Shown piece after piece: positions 44,122-53,600 of a DNA stretch of 64,000 nucleotides. The notes under the pieces were generated by a model. That model worked only from the letters and a program-made list of their open reading frames with translations, was not told where the DNA came from and ran no database searches. The position numbers were made by a program, and so were the translations under genes. How positions within the stretch are numbered: position 1 is the first letter of the stretch; each line of letters begins with the position of its first letter. The stretch spans positions 20,449-84,448 of the forward strand of contig NZ_QQXK01000015.1 in the NCBI RefSeq assembly GCF_003575975.1. Direction: 5' to 3'. The stretch comes from Galactobacter valiniphilus (lineage in GTDB: Bacteria > Actinomycetota > Actinomycetes > Actinomycetales > Micrococcaceae).

Positions 44122-45485
44122 TCACTCGCGTCATCGGGCTCGAGACCGAGTACGGTCTGGCCTACGACGCCGGTTCCACGCGCCCGCAGACCACCGAGGA
44201 GGTGGCCCGCCGACTCTTCGCGCCCGTCGTCGAGTGGGGTCGTTCCACCAACGTCTTCCTGCTCAACGGCTCGCGGCTCTACCTGGACGTCGGCTCGCAC
44301 CCAGAGGTCGCCACGGCCGAATGCGTCGACCCGCTCGAACTCCTGGAACAGGACCGGGCCGGCGTGCTCACGCTCGCGCGGCTCGTGTCCACGGCTGAGG
44401 ATTCCCTGCGCTCCGAGGGGCTCGAGGGCAAGATCCACCTGTTCCGCAACAACGTGGACTCCGCCGGCAACTCCTTCGGCTGCCACGAGAACTACCTCAT
44501 CCCGCGCCGACTCGAGTACCGTCGCCTCACCGAGCAGCTGCTGCCGTTCCTCGTGACGCGACAGCTTCTCTCGGGCGCCGGCCACGTCGCCAAGACCGAG
44601 GACGGCCCGCGGCTCGTGCTCTCGCAGCGCGCCGAGCACATGTGGGAGGGCGTCTCTGCCTCCTCGACCCGCTCGCGCCCCATGATCAACACGCGCGACG
44701 AGCCGCACGCCGACGCCGAACGCTTCCGCCGTCTCCACGTCATCGTGGGCGACACGAACATGGCCGAGGGATCGACCCTGCTCAAGACGGTCTCCACCTC
44801 GCTCGTGCTCTCGCTCCTGGAGACGGCCCGGGTCATGCCCTCGTGGGCCATCGCCAACCCGGTCAAGGCGCTGCGGGACATCTCCCGCGACGCCACCGGC
44901 TCCACCCTCGTCACGCTGGCGGACGGCCGAACGGTCACGGCGCTCCAGATCCAGGAGTACTTCCTGGAGGCGGCATCGGCTCATGCCGCGGCCGAGGGCA
45001 TCGCCGAGGGGCTCGTGGCCGAGGTGCTTGGGCTGTGGCGCCTCACCCTCGACGCCTGGGCCGGGGGAGACCTCGACGCCGTCAAGGGCACGCTCGACTT
45101 CGCCGCCAAGCGGGAGCTCCTGACGCGCTACGCGGAGCGTCAGGACCTGGCGCTCGACGACCCGCGCGTCGCCCGGCTGGAACTGGCCTATCACGACGTC
45201 GCGCCGGGGGCGGGGCTGCGCGAGTCCCTCGAGGCGCGCGGGCTGCTGCGGCGGTTCACGGATCCGGCCCGCGTCGAGGCGGCCCAAGACACGCCGCCCA
45301 GCGGCACCCGTGCCCAGCTGCGCTCCCGCTTCCTCGCGGCGGCGCGCGGCGCCGGCGTGGAGCACCAGGTGGATTGGCTTCACCTCAAGCTCACGCAGGA
45401 CCCGGGCCGCACCGTCCTGTTGCCCGACCCGTTCGCGACAAGCGACGCGGCGGCCGAGTCACTCATTGATGAGCTCCTAGGCTGA
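44118..45485 (+). CDS. pafA: Pup ligase PafA
   Basis: PafA uses ATP to link deamidated Pup to lysines of target proteins. The 455-residue enzyme has GLETEYGLAYD at the start with the catalytic Glu, NGSRLYLDVGSHPEVATAE, FRNNVDSAGNSFGCHENYLIPR, RSRPMINTRDEPHADAERFRRLHVIVGDTNMAEGSTLLK and WAIANPVKALRDIS. It is the expected length. The GTG start overlaps the pup stop by 4 bases, giving translational coupling. The next gene, an FKBP lipoprotein, is 86 bases downstream. Confidence 0.96.
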   Translation: MITRVIGLETEYGLAYDAGSTRPQTTEEVARRLFAPVVEWGRSTNVFLLNGSRLYLDVGSHPEVATAECVDPLELLEQDRAGVLTLARLVSTAEDSLRSEGLEGKIHLFRNNVDSAGNSFGCHENYLIPRRLEYRRLTEQLLPFLVTRQLLSGAGHVAKTEDGPRLVLSQRAEHMWEGVSASSTRSRPMINTRDEPHADAERFRRLHVIVGDTNMAEGSTLLKTVSTSLVLSLLETARVMPSWAIANPVKALRDISRDATGSTLVTLADGRTVTALQIQEYFLEAASAHAAAEGIAEGLVAEVLGLWRLTLDAWAGGDLDAVKGTLDFAAKRELLTRYAERQDLALDDPRVARLELAYHDVAPGAGLRESLEARGLLRRFTDPARVEAAQDTPPSGTRAQLRSRFLAAARGAGVEHQVDWLHLKLTQDPGRTVLLPDPFATSDAAAESLIDELLG

Positions 45486-45571
45486 TTCACAGCGCCTCCT
45501 TGTAGGCTTCAACTCAGCTGGGTTCCATGCGACCCCTTCTTTTCTTTCCTCAACGAAAGCGATTATTTGCC

Positions 45572-46555
45572 GTGCGTAAGCTCTCCGCTGCCGTCCTGGC
45601 CGGCGTCCTCCTCCTGTCCGTGAGCGCCTGCGGCCAGTCCTCCAGCCCGAGCACGAGCTCCAGCGCCTCGACGTCCGCGAGCGCCAGCGCCTCGTCTGCC
45701 GCGCCCGGCAACGGCAAGCTCTCCGACGTCAAGGTGGAGATCCAGGACGGCGGCAAGAGCGCCCCCAAGGTCACCGTCCCCGAGTCCCTCGCTGACGGCA
45801 CGGTGTCCACCGCCGTGCTGGTCGAGGACGGCGATGGCGCCGCCCTCAAGGCCGGGCAGAAGCTGCAGCTCAACCTCGCCTACTACTCCTCGGCCGATGG
45901 CGCCGCCCAGGATGAGACGACCTACGCCACGGGGCAGTCCGTGGCGCTGACGGAGAGCAACTTCAACAACCTGGGCGACGCGTACAAGCTCCTCGGCCAG
46001 GCCAAGGTGGGCGCGACCGTCCTGGTGTACGCCCCGGCCACCGTCACGGGCAGCAGCGGCATGCTGATGGTCCTGCACGTGTCCGAGGCGAAGGACCCGG
46101 CGATCGCCTGGAAGAAGTCCACCGGGGCCTCCCCGAGCGCGCTCGAGGTCAAGGAGAGCGGCGACGGCTACGCCATCACCATCCCCAAGGGCGATGCGCC
46201 GAGCAAGCTCGAGGTGAAGGTCCTCAAGGAGGGCACCGAGGGCGAGGCCGCGACGGCCACCTCGCAGGTCACCGCCTTCTACTCCGGCGCCCAATGGGAG
46301 AACGCCACCGAGTTCGACGGCAACTTCGAGGGCACCGAGGCCACCTTCGGCCTGGACCAGGTCATCGAGGGGTGGACCAAGGGCCTGACGGGCCTCAAGG
46401 CCGGCACCGTCGTGGCGCTGACGATCCCCGCCGAGCAGGCCTACGGCACGGATGCGAGCACGGGCAAGCCCACGGGCCCGCTCGTCTTCATCGTGAAGCT
46501 CACCAAGGTGGCGCCCGCCGCCGCAGCGTCCTCCGCTGCCCCCTCCTCCAACTGA
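45572..46555 (+). CDS. FKBP-type peptidyl-prolyl isomerase lipoprotein
   Basis: The 327-residue protein has a lipoprotein signal (MRKLSAAVLAGVLLLSVSACGQ, lipobox Cys at residue 20), a Ser/Ala-rich spacer, and two FKBP-like halves. The C-terminal half is the better one: EFDGNFEGTEATFGLDQVIEGWTKGLTGLKAGTVVALTIPAEQAYGT and VFIVKLTKV. It should help fold proteins outside the membrane. The GTG start gives a normal signal peptide; an ATG at 45527 would add 15 residues to the N-region. A second FKBP gene follows after 31 bases, as in other actinobacteria. Confidence 0.9.
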   Translation: MRKLSAAVLAGVLLLSVSACGQSSSPSTSSSASTSASASASSAAPGNGKLSDVKVEIQDGGKSAPKVTVPESLADGTVSTAVLVEDGDGAALKAGQKLQLNLAYYSSADGAAQDETTYATGQSVALTESNFNNLGDAYKLLGQAKVGATVLVYAPATVTGSSGMLMVLHVSEAKDPAIAWKKSTGASPSALEVKESGDGYAITIPKGDAPSKLEVKVLKEGTEGEAATATSQVTAFYSGAQWENATEFDGNFEGTEATFGLDQVIEGWTKGLTGLKAGTVVALTIPAEQAYGTDASTGKPTGPLVFIVKLTKVAPAAAASSAAPSSN

Positions 46556-46586
46556 CCCGTTCACTCATCCCGTTTAGGAGCAAGCC

Positions 46587-46988
46587 ATGTCGTTTGGACA
46601 GCGCAACTTTGACCTCGACCGAGGCAAGCCGGAGATCGATTTCCCGGGCGTCGACGCCCCCGCCGATCTGGTCATCACCGACCTGATCGAGGGCACCGGC
46701 ACCGAGGTGAAGGCCGGCAATACGGTCTCGACCCACTACGTGGGCGTCGCCTGGAGCACCGGCGAGGAGTTCGACGCCTCGTGGAACCGCGGCGCGCCGC
46801 TGGACTTCACGGCCGGCATCGGCCAGGTCATCGCCGGTTGGGACCAGGGTCTCATCGGGATGAAGGTCGGCGGCCGCCGCCGCCTCGACATCCCGGCGCA
46901 CCTGGCCTACGGCCACCGCGGCGCCCCGCCGGCCATCGGCCCCGACGAGGCCCTGATCTTCGTGGTCGACCTCGTGGCTGTCCGCTGA
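46587..46988 (+). CDS. Cytoplasmic FKBP-type peptidyl-prolyl isomerase
   Basis: The 133-residue protein is a single FKBP domain: GNTVSTHYVGVAWSTGEEFDASWNRGAPLDFTAGIGQVIAGWDQGLIGMKVGGRRRLDIPAHLAYG. Residues FDASW, F, GQVIAGW and Y of the active-site pocket are present. No signal peptide is seen, so it acts in the cytoplasm. The ATG follows AGGAGCAAGCC. It is probably co-transcribed with the FKBP lipoprotein, and a hairpin follows. Confidence 0.93.
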   Translation: MSFGQRNFDLDRGKPEIDFPGVDAPADLVITDLIEGTGTEVKAGNTVSTHYVGVAWSTGEEFDASWNRGAPLDFTAGIGQVIAGWDQGLIGMKVGGRRRLDIPAHLAYGHRGAPPAIGPDEALIFVVDLVAVR

Positions 46989-47006
46989 GCGCGAACCACC
47001 CCTGAA

Positions 47007-47051
47007 AACTCCCCGGTCACCCACCGCCATGCGCGTGGGGGCCGGGGAGTT
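47007..47051 (+). terminator. Terminator after the FKBP genes
   Basis: A 10-bp perfect stem (47007-47016 with 47042-47051) with a structured 25-base top separates the FKBP genes from pafBC. Confidence 0.6.
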
Positions 47052-47066
47052 CTCGTATAGCCTGAA

Positions 47067-49115
47067 GTGGTGTCCAGCACCGAGAGTAAGCCCGATCGCA
47101 CGGAGAAACTGGTCAGCCTCACGTATGCGCTGACCACCACCCGCATCGGCTACACGCGCGCCCAATTGCGCGGCATGGTCGATGACTACGCGGGCCTGAG
47201 CGACGAGGCGTTCGAGCGCAAGTTCGAGCGCGACAAGGAGACCCTGCGCAACTTGGGCGTGGTGATTGTCGACGGCAAGGGCCGCAGCGAGAGCTCGTGG
47301 GACGCGGGGGATCCCGAGCGCCGCTACCGCGTGCTGCCGAGCGACTATCCGCTGCCCGCGCTCGAGCTCGAGGCCACCGAGGCCGCCGTGCTCGGCCTGG
47401 CCGCGCGCGTCGTGGCCGGCGGCGGCCTGGGGCGCCAGGCGGCGCGCGCCGCCGAACGCCTCGGCCTGAGCACCGATCTCAGCGAGCCGGCCTTCAGCGC
47501 CGTCATCGACACCGAGGCCGAGCACCTCGAACCCCTCATCCGGCACGCCGCGCTCGGCAATCCGGTGAAATTCACCTACCGCACGGCCGACGGACGCACC
47601 GAGCCGCGCGCCGTCATGCCGTGGGGCCTCGGCCACCGCCACGGGCACTGGTACCTCGCGGCGGGCGACACCCGCCGCGACGGCGAGCGGCTCTTCCGGC
47701 TCGACCGGATCCAGGGCTCGGTCGCCCAGCTGTCCCCGAAGGCCGAGGACTTCGTCCCGCAGGCCTACGGCCGCCCGGATCGCTTCAGTATGGCCGCGGC
47801 GCTCGACCGGCTCGCGCTGGCCACCCCCTCGGAAACCGCCAGGTTGCTGGTTCCCGAGGGCGGCGGAGGCACGTTGGCCGCCCGAGCCCACGTGCGCACG
47901 CACGGCGCCGACGGCGTGCACCTCGAGGTCAGCTATCGCGACGCGCGTTCGCTCGCCGCCGAGGTGGCGGCCGAGGGCGCCCGCGTCCTGGAACCGGCCA
48001 GCCTCGCCGCCGAGGTCGTGCGCGTCCTCGCGGCGGCCGAGGCGCCGCATCGCGGCGAGGCCCCCGCCTCGCGCCTGAGCGCCCGTCGGGGCGGCAGGGT
48101 CGCCGCCGAGACCACGGTCTCGCGCGCCCTCGACCTCGTGGCCTTTGTGGTGCAGCGCGGCGCCCCCACGCCGGACGAGGTCATGGAGCGCTTCGGCCTC
48201 TCGCGGGACGAGCTCGATTCGGAGCTCACGCGGCTGCGCAATTGCGGCGTGCCCAACGGCCTGCATGACGAGCTCCTGGACGTCGAGTGGGACGAAGGCT
48301 CCGTCACGATCTCCAACGCCCAGGCGCTGGCTGAGCCCATCAATCTGAACCTGGCCGAGGCGGCCGCCCTGCTTATCGGGCTCGACGCCATGAGTTCGGC
48401 CCCCGAGGGCAGCTACACCGCCGAAGCGCTGGGAGCCATCTCCACCGTCGCCGCCCGCCTGCGCGCGCTGCGCCCCGAGCTGGCCGACTTTGAGCAGCTC
48501 CTGGCCGTGCGCGCGTCCTCCCGCGAGCGCGCCGGCCTCGCCGCCGCCCTGGCCCGTGCCGGCGAGGAGCGCTTCCTCGTGGAGCTCGACTATGCGGGAT
48601 CCAGCACGCCGGGCGGGCGGGTCATCGAGCCCATCCGCGTCCTCGATGTGGGGGAGCGCAGCTACGTGCAGGCCTGGTGCCGCACGCGGCAGGCCCCGCG
48701 CACCTTCCGCCTTGACCGCGTGGTCGGGGCGACCGTGCTCGAGGAACACTTCGCACCCGATGCCCAACGTGCCGCCGCCGTCCGCGGGGCAGTGTTCACA
48801 CCCTCGGAGACCGACGTCGAGGCGACCCTCGCGTGGGGACCTGCCTGGGCCGATCGGGCCCTGGCACACGCGCCACTGCGCACGGGCAAGGCGGGGGAAC
48901 TCCTCGCCACGCAGATCCGTGTGCGCGATTCGGCCTACCTCGTGCGCCTGGCCGCCTCGGCCGCCGGCGACGTCGTCGTGCTGGAGCCCGCCGTCCTGCG
49001 TGAGGCGACGCACCGAGCGCTCCGTTCGCGCCTCGACCAGGCGCTTACCGACGCGGCCGCGGCCGGCGTCGTGCCGGACGAGCTGGCGGCCGTGGCCGAG
49101 GGGAGGGCCCGCTGA
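47067..49115 (+). CDS. pafBC: PafB-PafC fused WYL-domain regulator (DNA damage response)
   Basis: The 682-residue protein carries two HTH-WYL-WCX units in a row, equal to PafB and PafC of mycobacteria fused. Unit 1 has the HTH near residues 20-60 and WYL region GHWYLAAGDTRRDGERLFRLDRIQG; unit 2 has ALDLVAFVVQRGAPTPDEVMERFGLSRDEL and RSYVQAWCRTRQAPRTFRLDRV. Such natural fusions are known in Arthrobacter. PafBC activates DNA-damage genes with RNA polymerase, responding to ssDNA. A TATAGC -10 lies at leaderless distance from the tandem GTG start (47067/47070). Confidence 0.93.
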   Translation: MVSSTESKPDRTEKLVSLTYALTTTRIGYTRAQLRGMVDDYAGLSDEAFERKFERDKETLRNLGVVIVDGKGRSESSWDAGDPERRYRVLPSDYPLPALELEATEAAVLGLAARVVAGGGLGRQAARAAERLGLSTDLSEPAFSAVIDTEAEHLEPLIRHAALGNPVKFTYRTADGRTEPRAVMPWGLGHRHGHWYLAAGDTRRDGERLFRLDRIQGSVAQLSPKAEDFVPQAYGRPDRFSMAAALDRLALATPSETARLLVPEGGGGTLAARAHVRTHGADGVHLEVSYRDARSLAAEVAAEGARVLEPASLAAEVVRVLAAAEAPHRGEAPASRLSARRGGRVAAETTVSRALDLVAFVVQRGAPTPDEVMERFGLSRDELDSELTRLRNCGVPNGLHDELLDVEWDEGSVTISNAQALAEPINLNLAEAAALLIGLDAMSSAPEGSYTAEALGAISTVAARLRALRPELADFEQLLAVRASSRERAGLAAALARAGEERFLVELDYAGSSTPGGRVIEPIRVLDVGERSYVQAWCRTRQAPRTFRLDRVVGATVLEEHFAPDAQRAAAVRGAVFTPSETDVEATLAWGPAWADRALAHAPLRTGKAGELLATQIRVRDSAYLVRLAASAAGDVVVLEPAVLREATHRALRSRLDQALTDAAAAGVVPDELAAVAEGRAR

Positions 49116-49486
49116 TGCCGTGGTGGTTCTGGCTCCTCCTGTGGATCGTGCTCGCTCTCGTGCTGCTGCTCGTCCTGGTGCTCGGCACCGTGTACCTGTG
49201 GCGCAAGGCCAAGGGGCTGCTCGGGGAGGTCTCGGACGCCCAGGAGCTTCTCTCGCAGGCCAACAACCCCGACGCGGTGCCGCTCACCGCCCCGCAAGAC
49301 GCACGCAGCGCGCTTCCCTCCGGCTGGGATGCCGCCTTCGCGGATCCCGCAACCGTGCGACAGCTGCGGTCCCAGGAGAAGGACGCCCGCGTCGAGGCGC
49401 GGCGAGAACGCCGCATCGCCTCGCTGTACGCCCACGGCCGCCCCCGCCGCTGGGGCGACCTGGACGAGAACAGTCCCGGGCAATAG
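49115..49486 (+). CDS. Small single-pass membrane protein between pafBC and tatA
   Basis: The 123-residue product has one strong N-terminal membrane helix (WWFWLLLWIVLALVLLLVLVLGTVYLW, residues 3-29), then a charged cytoplasmic region with QEKDARVEARRERR and the end HGRPRRWGDLDENSPGQ. It starts with ATG overlapping the pafBC stop as TGATG, so it is co-translated with it. Homologues of this shape are found at the same place in other Micrococcales. The function is unknown; its position suggests a link to the Tat or PafBC genes only weakly. Confidence 0.72.
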   Translation: MPWWFWLLLWIVLALVLLLVLVLGTVYLWRKAKGLLGEVSDAQELLSQANNPDAVPLTAPQDARSALPSGWDAAFADPATVRQLRSQEKDARVEARRERRIASLYAHGRPRRWGDLDENSPGQ

Positions 49487-49509
49487 CCCCCCGGAGGTCC
49501 CACGTCCTC

Positions 49510-49515
49510 TAGACT
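49510..49515 (+). promoter_or_regulatory. -10 element of the tatA promoter
   Basis: TAGACT lies 37 bases before the tatA ATG, between the membrane-protein gene and a CAGGAG ribosome-binding site. No clear -35 is seen. Confidence 0.4.
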
Positions 49516-49552
49516 TTGAATCAGACCCCCTTCCACCTCAGGAGTCCCTCTC

Positions 49553-49798
49553 ATGCATATGCCTTCGGCAACCGCCTGGATCATCATCATCGTCCTGGTT
49601 CTGCTGCTCTTCGCTGCGCCGAAGCTGCCCAAGCTTGCACGCAGCCTCGGCCAGTCCATGCGCATCTTCAAGTCGGAGATGAAGCAGATGAAGGACGACG
49701 ACAAGCCGGCGTCGACCTCCACCCCGCAGGGAGAGACCGCCGACTCGCCCGTCGAGGGGCGCATCATCGACGAGGGTCAGCAGGGACCGCGCGCCTGA
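49553..49798 (+). CDS. tatA: Twin-arginine translocase subunit TatA
   Basis: TatA forms the pore-like component of the Tat protein export system. The 81-residue protein has one N-terminal membrane helix (TAWIIIIVLVLLLF), the hinge APKLPKLARSLGQSMRIFKSEMKQMKDDD with the amphipathic helix, and a polar tail. The ATG is preceded by CAGGAG at good spacing. tatC follows after 41 bases. No tatB is visible nearby; many actinobacteria carry it elsewhere. Confidence 0.95.
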   Translation: MHMPSATAWIIIIVLVLLLFAAPKLPKLARSLGQSMRIFKSEMKQMKDDDKPASTSTPQGETADSPVEGRIIDEGQQGPRA

Positions 49799-49839
49799 GG
49801 TTCGCTCGCGCGAGCTGACACGCACCGCACCGCATCGCT

Positions 49840-50643
49840 GTGATCAAAAAACGCACCAAGGACGCCGAGGGGCGCATGCCCCTCAAGGAGCACCTGCGCG
49901 AGGCGCGAAATCGCCTCTTCATCGCGCTGGCCGCCCTGGTGCTGACCACCATCGCCGGCGCCTTCCTCTCGGGGTGGGTGTTGGAGTACCTCGTCAGCAC
50001 CGCCAAGCACGCCGGCGCGTCGGTGAACTACTCGTCCGCCGTTTCTCCCCTCGACATCCGCATCAAGGTTTCGTTGTGGATCGGCGTGGTCTTGGCTTCA
50101 CCGGTCATCCTCTACCAGATCTGGGCGTACATCGTTCCGGGGCTGAAGAAGAAGGAAAAGCGGATCTCGCTCGCCTTCATCGCAGTGAGTATCCCGCTCT
50201 TTGTGGGTGGAGTGGCGCTCGGCGTGCTGGTCATCCCGCACGCGCTGCGCTTCTTCTTTGGGCTGACCGTCACCGATTCGGTCTTCATGCTGCAGATGCA
50301 GGAGTTCCTCTCCTTCGTCATCCGCCTCACCTTGGCGTTCGGCGTGGCCATGATCATTCCCGTCATGATGGTGGGCCTGAATCTCATCGGAATCTTGCCG
50401 GCCCGCCTCATCCTGAAGCACTGGCGCATCACGGTCTTCATCATCGCCGTTTTCGCCGCAGTGGCCGCCCCAGGCGGCGACGCCATGTCCATGGTGATCC
50501 TGGCCGGACCCATGCTCATCCTCTTCGCACTGGCGACCGGTCTGTGTTTCCTCTTCGACAAGCGCAAGGCAAAACGCCTCGCCCAGAACGAAGAGGACCT
50601 CGCCGCCAACGCCGACACGGCACAACCCCTCCAGGAGCTCTGA
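49840..50643 (+). CDS. tatC: Twin-arginine translocase subunit TatC
   Basis: TatC recognises the twin-arginine signal peptide. The 267-residue protein has six membrane helices and the family segments MPLKEHLREARNRLFIALAALVL at the N-terminus, SPVILYQIWAYIVPGLKKKEKR and LRFFFGLTVTDSVFMLQMQEFLSF. The start is GTG at MIKKRTKDAEGR. The helicase gene helY begins 3 bases after its stop, so tatA-tatC-helY are probably read as one unit. Confidence 0.96.
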   Translation: MIKKRTKDAEGRMPLKEHLREARNRLFIALAALVLTTIAGAFLSGWVLEYLVSTAKHAGASVNYSSAVSPLDIRIKVSLWIGVVLASPVILYQIWAYIVPGLKKKEKRISLAFIAVSIPLFVGGVALGVLVIPHALRFFFGLTVTDSVFMLQMQEFLSFVIRLTLAFGVAMIIPVMMVGLNLIGILPARLILKHWRITVFIIAVFAAVAAPGGDAMSMVILAGPMLILFALATGLCFLFDKRKAKRLAQNEEDLAANADTAQPLQEL

Positions 50644-50646
50644 GAC

Positions 50647-53600
50647 GTGCCCAGCCGCCGTCGTACCGCCCGCCCCGTCGCCCCAGGTGACGGGGCGGGC
50701 GCGTCCCGTCCCACGTCCCACGACGTCGAGGCCCCGTCCAGCCCGGCCGAACGCTTCGCCGCGGCGAAGCGCCGCGGCGAGCAGGCCCGGACCGAACTCG
50801 GCGCCTTCACCGACGGCCTCGACTTCCCGCTGGATGACTTCCAGCAGCGCGCGTGCGAGGCCCTCGAGGCCGGCCGCGGCGTGCTCGTCGCCGCCCCGAC
50901 GGGCGCCGGCAAGACGGTCGTGGGCGAGTTCGCCGTGCACCTCGCTCTGGCCCACGGCACCAAGGCCTTCTACACGACGCCGATCAAGGCGCTCTCGAAC
51001 CAGAAGTTCGCCGAGTTTGCCGCCCGCCACGGCGCCGACCGCGTGGGCCTGCTGACGGGCGACACGGCCGTGAACTCAGAGGCGGAGATCGTCGTGATGA
51101 CGACCGAGGTGCTGCGCAATATGCTCTACGCCTCCTCGCCCACGCTGCAGGGGCTCGAGTACGTGGTCATGGACGAGGTGCACTATCTCGCCGACAAGGA
51201 CCGCGGCGCCGTGTGGGAGGAGGTCATCCTTCAGTTGCCCCAGAGCGCCAAGGTGGTCTCGCTTTCCGCGACGGTCTCCAACGCCGAGGAGTTCGGCGGC
51301 TGGCTCGAGGCGGTGCGCGGCGCCACCGACGTCATCGTGTCCGAGCACCGTCCGGTCCCGCTCTGGCAGCACGTCATGGTGGGCTCGGAGCTGCTTGACC
51401 TGTTCGCCGAGGACGTCTCCTTCGAATCCAGCGCCGACTCGGGCGCCGTGGTGAACCCCGAGCTGGTCAAGCTCGCGCGTCGTTCCCCCGCCTCGCTGAG
51501 CGGGGGCTGGGGCGAGCACACCGCCCGCGTGGACGGCCGGGGCGGCCGCGGCCGCCAGGATCGCGGACGACGACGCGGCCGGCCGGGTCCGCGGGGCGAC
51601 GCCACCGGCTCCGGCTCGCTCACGGCCAGCGGTGGCCAGCGCTCGCGCGGCGCCTCCCGCCCCGCCACCGTCGCGAGCCTCGACGACGCAGGGCTGCTGC
51701 CCGCGATCGTCTTCGTCTTCTCCCGCAAGGGCTGCGACGCCGCGGTGGCGCAGAACGTGCGAGCCGGCGTGGACCTCACCACCCGCCAGGAGCGCCGCCA
51801 GATCGAGGAAGTGCTGGAGCAAGCAGCGCGCCGGCTCCCGGCCGAGGACCTCGAGGTCGTTGGCTACTGGGCCTGGCGCGACGGCATGCTGCGCGGCATT
51901 GCTTCGCACCACGCCGGCCTGATCCCCGTCTTCAAGGAGGCGGTGGAGCAGCTCTTCGCCCGCGGCCTGTGCAAGGTCGTGTATGCGACGGAGACGCTGG
52001 CCCTCGGCGTGAACATGCCGGCCCGCTCCGTGGTGCTCGAGAAGCTCGACAAGTTCAACGGCGAGACCCACGCGCCCGTCACCCCCGGCGAGTACACGCA
52101 GCTCACGGGCCGCGCGGGCCGCCGCGGCATCGACGTGGAGGGCCACGCCGTCGTCTCGTGGCACCAGGGCATGGATCCGCTCGCGGTGGCCGGCCTCGCC
52201 TCCCGCCGCACCTACCCGCTTAACTCGAGCTTCCGCCCCACCTACAACATGAGCCTGAACCTGCTCAGCCGGCTCGGCGTGCGCCAGGCCCGCAGCGTGC
52301 TGGAGCAGTCCTTCGCGCAGTACCAGGCTGATGCCTCGGTCGTGGGCCTGGCCCGCCAGCTGGCCGGTCGCAAGGAGTCGCTGACCGGCTACGAGCAGGC
52401 CATGACCTGCCACCTCGGCGACTTTCAGGAGTACGCGCGCCTGCGTCAGCGCCTGAACAAGGCCCAGAAGTCGGCCTCGAAGTCGCGGGGCCGCGCCCGG
52501 CGCTCCTCGGCGGAGCTGGCCCTCGAGGCGGTGGGGCGGGGTGACATCGTGGAGATCCGCGGCCCGCGCAACCTGGGCCACGCCGTCGTGACCCACCTCG
52601 CGCCGTCGTTCAAGGATCCCCGGCCCACCATCCTGACCCTCGACGGGCGCCTGCGCCGCCTCTCAGCGGCCGACCTCGACGGCCCGCTCGAGGTGCTTGG
52701 CACCCTGCGCGTGCCCAAGACGTTCACGGGCCGCTCGCCGCAGGAGCGCAACGACCTGGCCTCGAGCCTGCGCAACGCCCTGCGTGATGCCCGCCCCGAT
52801 CCGCATCGGCGCACGCCCGGCTTCGCCTTCGCCGGCGACGAGGATCCGGAGGCGCTCATCGACGAACTGGAGCGCAAGCTCAAGCGCCACCCCTGCCACG
52901 GCTGCCCCGAGCGCGAACAGCATGCGCGCTGGGCCGAGCGCTACCAGAAGCTCAAGGTTGAGTCCGATCGGCTCGAGTCCCAGATCATGGGCCGCACCCA
53001 CACGATCGCGCGGACCTTCGACCGCGTCACCGCCGTGCTGCGTTCCGTGGGCTATGTGCGGGGCGAGGGCGAGGCGGCACGGATCACCGACGCGGGGCAC
53101 ACCATGCTGCGCATCTACGGCGAGCGGGATCTGCTCACGGCGCTCGTGCTTGGCGAGGGTGGCCTGCAGGGCCTGAGCCCGGCCGCCATGGCCGCCGCCG
53201 CGACCCTCTTCGTGTACCAGCCCAAGCGCGACGCCGAGGCGGGGCCGCGACACTGGCCCCAGGGCGTGCGCGATGTGTGGGACCTGGCCGTGGCCCAGTG
53301 GTCCCGGCTCGAGGACCTCGAATCGGATCACCGGGTCGAGCTCACGCCGGCGCCGGAGGCCGGCCTCGTGGACGCCATGCACCGCTGGGCCTGCGGCGAG
53401 GACCTCGCGTCGGCCCTCGCCGAGAGCCAGGTCGAGGCCGGCGACTTTGTGCGCTGGGCCAAGCAGGTCATCGACTTCCTGGGCCAGCTCGCGCAGAACC
53501 CGGCCGTGGCGCCGGAGGTCTCCGACACCGCCTCGGCCGCCTCGGACTTGATTCGGCGCGGCGTCGTGGCCGCGTCCGCTGTGGTGAGCGCCGCCGTGGG

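Noticed and set aside
45527..45571. Upstream ATG for the FKBP lipoprotein
   Set aside because: It would add 15 residues before the signal peptide; the GTG at 45572 gives a normal lipoprotein signal.
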